Positions 36,786 through 43,232 of a stretch of DNA of 43,232 bases are shown here, piece after piece. The stretch's first letter is position 1. Every line of letters begins with the position of its first letter. The notes beneath the pieces were generated by a model, which ran no database searches, was not told the DNA's origin, and saw only the letters and a list, made by a program, of their open reading frames with translations. The DNA comes from Psychromonas sp. MB-3u-54. GTDB lineage: Bacteria; Pseudomonadota; Gammaproteobacteria; Enterobacterales; Psychromonadaceae. Where the stretch lies: positions 1 to 43,232 of the forward strand of contig NZ_PJBP01000124.1 of NCBI RefSeq assembly GCF_002836415.1, read 5' to 3'. The position numbers and the translations under genes were made by a program.

Positions 36786-39700
36786 TTGAAGTTCAGATTG
36801 TTTAAATGGCTGAGACGGATATACGCATTAATTGCCGTTAAGCTGTTTATTTTTGCTTTTTTATTAACCTTATTACGCATTGTATTTGTCAGCATTGACG
36901 ACTATAAAATCTATGCAATGCAATGGTTAAACGAAGAGTATAATGTTAATTTAACCTTTGAAAATATCTCTGCCGGTGTTGACCTTTCAGGACTGATTTT
37001 AAATGTCAGTGAGATTGAACTGGTTGATTCGGTTGATCTACCTTATCGGCTTAAACTTGATCATCTGTTCATTTATCTTAATTTTTGGCAGAGTATTAGC
37101 GAACAAACATTAGTGTTTAACCGAATATCTGCGCAGGGTGCCGATATTACGATTAAACCAACCCGGAAAAATAGCGCTAAATCTGAAAGCTCCGCTGTCA
37201 CGACGGCGGCGTTGCAGAAAATCTTATTAGTGCAGCTTAGTAAGTTTTCAATAAAAGATAGCCAACTTCATTTTACCGGTCCCCTGCAACGCAATAAAAC
37301 CGTTGTGATAGAAAAGTTAAATTGGATAAACGAAGAGGGGCGTCACCAGGGGACAGGTTCTGCTTCAATGCTTAACGGCCTTGCCGATAACTCTTTGGAT
37401 TTTGTGGTGGATTTGGTTGAACAAAATGATCAACAAAATCCCCCCTTGGCAGGCCATCTTTATGTGGCAGCAGATAACTTCAATATTAGTCATTATTTAA
37501 CCGATCAAGTGAACAGTAATGCGCAACTCTTTGATGCAGTATTAGGTTTTCAAGCGTGGGCTGAATTTTCGTCTAATACGCTGCAAAAGCTGCAACTGCA
37601 GTTAAATAACACCCAATTAAATTGGTCACAATTGGATAAAGATTATCAATGGAAGATAAACAGTGGATTGGTGCAATTTACAAACAGTAATGACCAGTGG
37701 TTATTAGACAGTTACTCCCTTGATGTAGAGTCTAATCAAAAAAGATTAAAAGATCTTAATGTGCGAGGGCACGGCACGGCAGCGAGTGCTTATTTTGAAC
37801 TTGACGGAGTAAATATAAAAGATTTAATGCCTTTATATTTATTACGTTCTGATTTAGCAGAAAAAACCATCGAATCCTTGTTAGCTTTTGACCCCGAGGC
37901 ACAACTCGATGATTTTGGACTGTTTAAAAACAGTGCGGATAAACTGCAGTTTTCTGCCCATCTAAGTCAATTTAAGAACCAAGCAACAGGGGCAATGCCG
38001 GGAATAAACGATGCTCAGATTGAAGTTATTGGTGATACTTCAAAAGGTCAGTTAACTATCAGCTTACCCAATCAGAGTATCAATTTTGATGGACAATTTA
38101 GCCGGGAAATGCCGCTTGAAAGTGCGCAACTTAATTTACAATGGTTAAAAATGCCGGCTGGATTTAAAGTCTTTAGTGAGCATAGCGTATTAAATACTCG
38201 CGATCTTAATAGCATGACTGCGTTTTCACTTTTTTTCCCCAATCAAGACCAGCAAAAACAAAGCCCCTTTTTAAGCTTGTATAGTTATGCGAATCTCAAT
38301 GATGCCAGTAAGGCGCAATATTATTTACCCATTAAAGCCTTGGGTAATAAAGTCTTTGATTACCTGCAACCGACCCTGAAAAAAGGACAGGTAAAGGGGG
38401 CTAAAATATTATGGTACGGTGCATTAAATCAATATCCGTATCGTCAGAATAACGGCATTTTTCAGGCATGGGTACCCTTGCGGGACTCCGAATACGATTT
38501 TTATGGTGACTGGCAGGGGCTCAAAAATCTGGATTTAGATCTACTCTTCGAAAATGACGGGCTTTTAATGAATGCGCGAAGCGCCTCTTTGCAGGCGCTG
38601 GAGGTTAAAAAACTGACCGCGAGCATTGACAGTTTAAATCCCAACGGCATTTTAACTGTTAATGCAGAAATTACTGAAGATGCGCAAAAAATAAGCGACT
38701 ATTTAAAAGCTTCTCCTCTTAAGGAAAGTGTGGGTAAAGCACTCTCGGTGATTGAAGTCGAAAAAAAATTAACCGGTGCACTGACCTTAACTATCCCTTT
38801 TAACCAAAAAGCGCAGAACAGCAAAACCCTGGGCACTATTCAGCTGGCAAAAAATAATATTAATATTAGGTTAGCTGAAGATATGATCCTGCCTTTAAAA
38901 AACGTGCAGGGACAGTTTAGTTTTATCGATGGCAACTTGACGGCAAATAACCTTCAGGGGCAATTATTTGAACAACCGCTACAGATTTCTTTTAACAGTG
39001 AAGCACAACCAGATAGATATCAAGTGAACGCCGACCTGTCAGGAAATTGGGACTTGACGGAATTAACCGAAGCACAAACCATACTGAATCCGTTGAAAAT
39101 ATCAGGACAGTTAGATTGGGCTACCGCGATAAAATTTGATAATCTGCTGGCAAGTGGTTATCAATATAATGTTGCCTTTAATTCTGCCACACGGGGAGTC
39201 GATATTGCACTTCCTTACCCCTTTGAAAAAAATGCGTTGCAATCCTGGCCGACAGATATCGTTTTTTCAGGTGACCAGAGCAGCAGCACTGTTGAAGCAA
39301 AAATAAAAAACACTTTGTGGTTTAGTGGAACCGTTGACTACCTGCAAAAACAAAATAATACGGCCTATTTTTTGCTCAATATCGGCACAGATAACGTATC
39401 TGTAATTGATAAAACCAAGCAGATTATTAATGTTAATCTGGATAACTTGAACATCGCCAGTTGGTATCAACAATGGGTTTTGTTTGATAAGCGCAGCGGC
39501 AAGCTTAAAACACAAGAAACAAGCAATCGAGCGATTAAGTTGGATGAAATTAACTTCAACATCAAACATGCTGATTTATTTTCACAATCCTTAAATAATT
39601 TAAGGATACGGGCGGTCAACGATCATAAAAAGTGGGATGCAACAGTTGACTCTGATAATTTACAGACAGCCGTGCAATTGCGCAACGGAGAGCCTGTACG

Positions 39701-40676
39701 ACTCGATTTTGATATTAAAAAGTTGAATTTTCAGTCGCTGGATTTAACAAAAATAAAGCAAGAATCGGACTCAAAAAATCAAGTTAAAGATCGTAATTTA
39801 TTGCAGGATTATCCCGAGATTTTGGTTGATTGCTTAGAGTGTATTTATGGCGATATAAATTTATCGCCGATGCGCCTGCATATTTTTCCTAACAAAAAAA
39901 ATCTTAATATTAATTACATTAAAATCGGGAATGAGAAAGAATTCAGCGAGATATCAGGCGTTTGGGATCAACGTAAAACTAACTTGATTGTTAAAAGTGT
40001 CGGTGACCAGAACAACGACATTGTAAAAAGACTCGGTTATAGCAGCCCGATGATCTATTCTAAAGCTGAATTAAACGGGGCTTTAAATTGGATTGGCGCA
40101 CCCTGGTCTTTTAATTTAGATTCTTTGAATGGTACTTTTTCTGCCGAATTAACCGATGGTGCTATCACTGAGGTTAATGATAACGGTGCACGTTTATTAA
40201 GTTTATTTAGCCTTGATGGGATTCGCCGTACACTCAATAATGAATTTAACAATGTATTTTCAAAAGGTCTGAATTTTGATCAAGCAAACTTTTCAGGTAG
40301 TATTACCGATGGTATTGTTAAAAATGATGATTTTTACTTAAATGGCGCTGCCGGGAAAATATCAGGTAAGGGGCTTATCGACTTGCCAAACAACGATACT
40401 AATTATCATATTAGTTACAGCCCTGCAATTACCTCAAGTTTACCCGTTTTAACCGCTTTTGTGATCAGTCCGTTGACCGGAGCCGCTGTTTTTATGTTGG
40501 CAAAAATTTTAGAGCCTGTTGTCGATACTATTATTCGCGTTGATTTTACGGTTAAAGGTCCGTTGAATTCACCTGAAATCAAACTTATCAATAGAAAAAA
40601 AGGTAAAGTAATACTGCAAGACACCGAAGTGCTTCATGAAATAGAAGGACTCAAGCAAAAAAATGCCGAGAGTTAA
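36786..40676 (+). CDS. yhdP: YhdP, AsmA-like envelope lipid transport protein
   Basis: YhdP is a large AsmA-like protein which in E. coli, with TamB and YdbH, moves phospholipids to the outer membrane. An N-terminal inner-membrane anchor (about residues 10-37, YALIAVKLFIFAFLLTLLRIV) precedes a long periplasmic part of beta strands and a C-terminal domain ending FVISPLTGAAVFMLAKILEPV and VDFTVKGPLNSPEIKLI. The length of 1296 aa is near that of E. coli (1266). The start codon is TTG with little ribosome-site support; no better ATG precedes the anchor. It lies between rng and the nitrilase gene, the usual order. Confidence 0.92.
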   Translation: MKFRLFKWLRRIYALIAVKLFIFAFLLTLLRIVFVSIDDYKIYAMQWLNEEYNVNLTFENISAGVDLSGLILNVSEIELVDSVDLPYRLKLDHLFIYLNFWQSISEQTLVFNRISAQGADITIKPTRKNSAKSESSAVTTAALQKILLVQLSKFSIKDSQLHFTGPLQRNKTVVIEKLNWINEEGRHQGTGSASMLNGLADNSLDFVVDLVEQNDQQNPPLAGHLYVAADNFNISHYLTDQVNSNAQLFDAVLGFQAWAEFSSNTLQKLQLQLNNTQLNWSQLDKDYQWKINSGLVQFTNSNDQWLLDSYSLDVESNQKRLKDLNVRGHGTAASAYFELDGVNIKDLMPLYLLRSDLAEKTIESLLAFDPEAQLDDFGLFKNSADKLQFSAHLSQFKNQATGAMPGINDAQIEVIGDTSKGQLTISLPNQSINFDGQFSREMPLESAQLNLQWLKMPAGFKVFSEHSVLNTRDLNSMTAFSLFFPNQDQQKQSPFLSLYSYANLNDASKAQYYLPIKALGNKVFDYLQPTLKKGQVKGAKILWYGALNQYPYRQNNGIFQAWVPLRDSEYDFYGDWQGLKNLDLDLLFENDGLLMNARSASLQALEVKKLTASIDSLNPNGILTVNAEITEDAQKISDYLKASPLKESVGKALSVIEVEKKLTGALTLTIPFNQKAQNSKTLGTIQLAKNNINIRLAEDMILPLKNVQGQFSFIDGNLTANNLQGQLFEQPLQISFNSEAQPDRYQVNADLSGNWDLTELTEAQTILNPLKISGQLDWATAIKFDNLLASGYQYNVAFNSATRGVDIALPYPFEKNALQSWPTDIVFSGDQSSSTVEAKIKNTLWFSGTVDYLQKQNNTAYFLLNIGTDNVSVIDKTKQIINVNLDNLNIASWYQQWVLFDKRSGKLKTQETSNRAIKLDEINFNIKHADLFSQSLNNLRIRAVNDHKKWDATVDSDNLQTAVQLRNGEPVRLDFDIKKLNFQSLDLTKIKQESDSKNQVKDRNLLQDYPEILVDCLECIYGDINLSPMRLHIFPNKKNLNINYIKIGNEKEFSEISGVWDQRKTNLIVKSVGDQNNDIVKRLGYSSPMIYSKAELNGALNWIGAPWSFNLDSLNGTFSAELTDGAITEVNDNGARLLSLFSLDGIRRTLNNEFNNVFSKGLNFDQANFSGSITDGIVKNDDFYLNGAAGKISGKGLIDLPNNDTNYHISYSPAITSSLPVLTAFVISPLTGAAVFMLAKILEPVVDTIIRVDFTVKGPLNSPEIKLINRKKGKVILQDTEVLHEIEGLKQKNAES

Positions 40677-40803
40677 TGCTCATGCTAGCTCTACTTTAGC
40701 GCGCTTTAAGTTTATTTCTGCACTCATTTTTACTCATTAGCGCTGCAGGTGGTTATACTAACGCCGGAGTTTATCGAATGGTTATTATGAAAGGGGACTT
40801 GCA

Positions 40804-41625
40804 ATGAATTTTAATCTATCAGCAATACAAATGCGCAGTTTGAGTCTTCCAAATGATAATTTAGCACGTTTAGAAGTGTTGTTAGCTAAATTGTCTCCTG
40901 CTCCCGGGCAGTTGGTTCTGTTGCCTGAAAATGCACTCTGTATGGCAAACAAAGACCATTATTTGACGTTATCCGAAAATTTGGGAAAGGGTTATTATCA
41001 GTCTCTGTTGAGCGTCCTTGCAAAACGTTACCAATGTTATTTAGTCTGTGGCAGTTTCCCGATTAAAAGTACAATAACGAATAAAATATTTACAACTTGT
41101 TTGGTGTTTTCGCCCTTGGGCGAACTGATTAGTCACTACCATAAACTGCATCTTTTTGACGCACAGGTCCCGGATAAAAAAGGACTTTATAAAGAGTCAG
41201 ATACCTTTACTCCCGGGCAGGAAGTTAAGCTCTTTAACTGGGAGTGTGGCGCTTATTCTGTCAAAGTTGGATTAGCTATCTGTTACGATTTACGTTTCCC
41301 GGGTTTATTTCAAACATTACGCCAACAGGGAGCTGATATTTTATTACTGCCCGCCGCCTTTACACAGACCACAGGAGAGGCGCACTGGTTACCTTTATTG
41401 CAAGCCAGGGCAATAGAAAATCAGTGTTATATTATTGCTGCGAATCAGAGCAGCGCTGAAACCTATGGTCACTCCATGATTATTTCACCCTGGGGTGAAA
41501 TACTTGAACAATTAGAAGAGGGTGAAGGCAGTATTCACCACTCCTTTGAAAAATCACAGATAGACAAAATTCGTCAAGCTATGCCAATACTTGAGCATAA
41601 CCGTTTTACAACCTTAAAAGTTTAA
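40804..41625 (+). CDS. Nitrilase/carbon-nitrogen hydrolase family amidase (Nit1-like)
   Basis: The catalytic triad of the nitrilase superfamily is present: Glu42 (LLPENAL), Lys114 (YHKLHLFD) and Cys160 ([10 protein letters not shown]). The sequence resembles the Nit1/YbeM-like group that acts on deaminated glutathione, but the true substrate is not shown by sequence. It has 273 aa and no signal peptide. AAGGGGA lies before the ATG. It ends 11 bp before tldD and is likely co-transcribed with it; this gene pair next to yhdP recurs in gammaproteobacteria. Confidence 0.9.
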   Translation: MNFNLSAIQMRSLSLPNDNLARLEVLLAKLSPAPGQLVLLPENALCMANKDHYLTLSENLGKGYYQSLLSVLAKRYQCYLVCGSFPIKSTITNKIFTTCLVFSPLGELISHYHKLHLFDAQVPDKKGLYKESDTFTPGQEVKLFNWECGAYSVKVGLAICYDLRFPGLFQTLRQQGADILLLPAAFTQTTGEAHWLPLLQARAIENQCYIIAANQSSAETYGHSMIISPWGEILEQLEEGEGSIHHSFEKSQIDKIRQAMPILEHNRFTTLKV

Positions 41626-41636
41626 AGGAAATATTC

Positions 41637-43082
41637 ATGTCCTTCGATAAAGTATGCGAACGATTTTTAGCCCCTGCACAATTACAAATTAGTGATTTAG
41701 AATCTCAGCTTGCAGCCCTTAATAGCAATCAAATTGATTATGCCGATTTTTATTTTCAGTCAAGTCGACATGAATCGTGGTTATTGGAAGATGGGATTGT
41801 CAAAGATGGCAGTTATAATATCGAAAAAGGCGTTGGCATCCGTGCGGTTTCAGGAGAAAAAACAGGTTTCGCCTATTCTGATCAAATTTCGCTAAAAGCA
41901 ATTAAAGAGGCTGCTGATGCCGCTAAAAGTATTGTTAAAAGCGGTCAGGAAAAATCGCTAAAACTTATTTTGCCAACGCCTGCGAAGTTAATTTATGGTG
42001 AATCCGATCCTCTACTGAGTTTATCGAGAGATAAAAAAATTGCGCTCCTAAAGCAGGTTGATCAGTTCACCCGTGCCCTAGAGCCTTCGGTCACCGATGT
42101 CACTGTCTCCCTAAATGCGATTTATGAAGAAATTCTGGTGGCGGCGACTGACGGTACTTTAGCCACTGATATTCGCCCGTTAGTGCGTTTTAGTTGCTCC
42201 GTATTGATTGAAAAAAAGGGTAAACGTGAGCGTGGCAGTGCAGGGGGGGGCGGACGTTTTGATTTGGATTATTTTATTGACAGCAGCGCAGGAGAAGAAG
42301 TTGTATTCGGTTATGCGCGTGCGGCCGTTCATCAGGCATTGACCAATATTGAGGCAATTGATGCACCCGCAGGCTCAATGCCGGTGATTGTCGGTGCAGG
42401 CTGGCCGGGCGTGTTATTACATGAAGCCGTAGGACATGGTTTAGAAGGTGATTTTAACCGTAAAGGTTCATCGGCTTACGCGGGACGCATTGGTGATAAA
42501 GTTGCATCGGAGCATTGTACCATCATTGATGATGGCACTATTGCGGATCGTCGCGGCTCTCTTAATATCGATGATGAAGGCACTAAAACACAACGTAATG
42601 TTTTAATCGAAAAGGGTATTTTAAAAGGTTATATGCAGGATAAAATGAACGCTCGATTGATGGGCGTTGCACCTACCGGCAATGGCCGCCGAGAATCCTA
42701 TGCCCATCTGCCGATGCCGCGTATGACGAACACTTTTATGCTTAATGGCAATTATGCGCATGAAGAATTAATTGAAAGTGTTAAAAAAGGTATTTATGCG
42801 CCTAACTTTGGGGGTGGTCAAGTTGACATCACTTCGGGAAAATTTGTATTCTCAGCTTCCGAGGCTTACTTGATTGAAAACGGTAAAATAACCACCCCAA
42901 TTAAAGGTGCCACCCTGATTGGCAACGGTTTTGATACTATGCAGCAAATATCTATGGTCGCCAATAATATGAAGCTCGATTCAGGTGTTGGTGTGTGCGG
43001 CAAAGAGGGCCAGAGTTTGCCCGTGGGAGTGGGGCAACCGTCAGTCAAAATTGATCAATTAACTGTTGGCGGGACGAATTAA
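41637..43082 (+). CDS. tldD: Metalloprotease TldD
   Basis: TldD, with TldE/PmbA, is a zinc metalloprotease that degrades microcin B17 leader and CcdA. The metal motif HEAVGH is at residues 262-267 in [16 protein letters not shown], and the nucleophile-containing surroundings ([22 protein letters not shown]) are conserved. The C-terminal Gly-rich [19 protein letters not shown] is typical. The length of 481 aa equals that of E. coli. AAAGGAAA precedes the ATG. The partner tldE/pmbA is not in this window. Confidence 0.97.
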   Translation: MSFDKVCERFLAPAQLQISDLESQLAALNSNQIDYADFYFQSSRHESWLLEDGIVKDGSYNIEKGVGIRAVSGEKTGFAYSDQISLKAIKEAADAAKSIVKSGQEKSLKLILPTPAKLIYGESDPLLSLSRDKKIALLKQVDQFTRALEPSVTDVTVSLNAIYEEILVAATDGTLATDIRPLVRFSCSVLIEKKGKRERGSAGGGGRFDLDYFIDSSAGEEVVFGYARAAVHQALTNIEAIDAPAGSMPVIVGAGWPGVLLHEAVGHGLEGDFNRKGSSAYAGRIGDKVASEHCTIIDDGTIADRRGSLNIDDEGTKTQRNVLIEKGILKGYMQDKMNARLMGVAPTGNGRRESYAHLPMPRMTNTFMLNGNYAHEELIESVKKGIYAPNFGGGQVDITSGKFVFSASEAYLIENGKITTPIKGATLIGNGFDTMQQISMVANNMKLDSGVGVCGKEGQSLPVGVGQPSVKIDQLTVGGTN

Positions 43083-43103
43083 ATAAACTTTCTTGAAACC
43101 GGT

Positions 43104-43120
43104 CTAGCGTGAAGCGCTAG
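43104..43120. terminator. Hairpin after tldD
   Basis: CTAGCG, a TGAAG loop and CGCTAG form a perfect 6-bp stem 20 bp after the tldD stop. There is no T-run, so termination by this hairpin alone is uncertain. Confidence 0.4.
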
Positions 43121-43126
43121 GCTCAG

Positions 43127-43232
43127 TCAGCTCGCAGCTCATTTGCTCGCAGCTCGCAGCTCATTTGCTCGCAGCTCGCAGCTCGCAGCTCATTTGCTCG
43201 CAGCTCGCAGCTCATTTGCTCGCAGCTCGCAG
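43127..43232. repeat. Nested tandem repeat array (7-bp unit within 22-bp unit)
   Basis: The period is CATTTGCTCGCAGCTCGCAG plus CT (22 bp). Spacings between CATTTG boxes are 22, 29 and 22 bp, so one unit carries an extra GCTCGCA heptamer. The array starts right after tldD and runs off the right edge of the window. It is more GC-rich than its surroundings. Confidence 0.85.

Noticed and set aside
43127-43232. CRISPR array at the right edge
   Set aside because: Unit spacing is made of the same heptamer rather than unique spacers.

Overview
The window (about 43 kb, moderately AT-rich) reads as chromosomal DNA of a marine, probably cold-adapted gammaproteobacterium. Protein sequences and gene order (mreBCD-maf-rng-yhdP-nitrilase-tldD; serC-hisC-aroA downstream of gyrA; nrdA-nrdB-yfaE next to ubiG) fit a Psychromonas-like member of the Alteromonadales. 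The genus is an inference from resemblance; no search was run.

Layout. 1-1750: accessory flank with a 39-bp tandem repeat, a small acidic protein, a P-loop NTPase, and 65-bp repeats that duplicate the 3' end of queC. 1750-3397: divergent queC and queE (queuosine precursor synthesis). 3623-7513: the RNA helicase hrpA. 7706-7789: tRNA-Tyr. 7990-15863: a leftward group comprising a repeat-rich exported protein, purU, ychJ (flanked by two copies of a MITE-like element), asnB, a CPA2-type cation/proton antiporter and a Sel1-repeat protein. 16500-20349: the class Ia ribonucleotide reductase operon nrdA-nrdB-yfaE, with NrdR-like and DnaA boxes upstream. 20981-24844: divergent ubiG and gyrA. 25333-28943: serC-hisC-aroA. 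28944-31390: a gene-poor, decayed segment bracketed by the aroA 3' end and a second, diverged aroA 3'-end relic. It holds fragments of a STAS-domain gene and of a sigma-54 response regulator, a small lipoprotein and a thioredoxin-like protein. 31702-36704: mreB-mreC-mreD-maf-rng (cell shape, nucleotide house-cleaning, RNA processing). 36786-43082: yhdP, a nitrilase-family amidase and tldD. 43127-43232: nested 7/22-bp tandem repeats running off the window.

How the genes work together. nrdA, nrdB and yfaE form one functional unit: the two reductase subunits plus the ferredoxin that maintains the diiron cofactor. serC-hisC-aroA are linked by aminotransferase and shikimate chemistry. mreB, mreC and mreD form the elongation machinery, and rng and yhdP follow them in the order known from Escherichia coli.

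Most genes are housekeeping, and I do not see a complete undescribed system. The unusual content is between and at the ends of genes: short palindromic elements, MITE-like elements (one supplies the last residues of YchJ, another may supply an extended -10 for serC), a duplicated nrdB translation start in the nrdA-nrdB gap, and the possible relic of an insertion at the 3' end of aroA.
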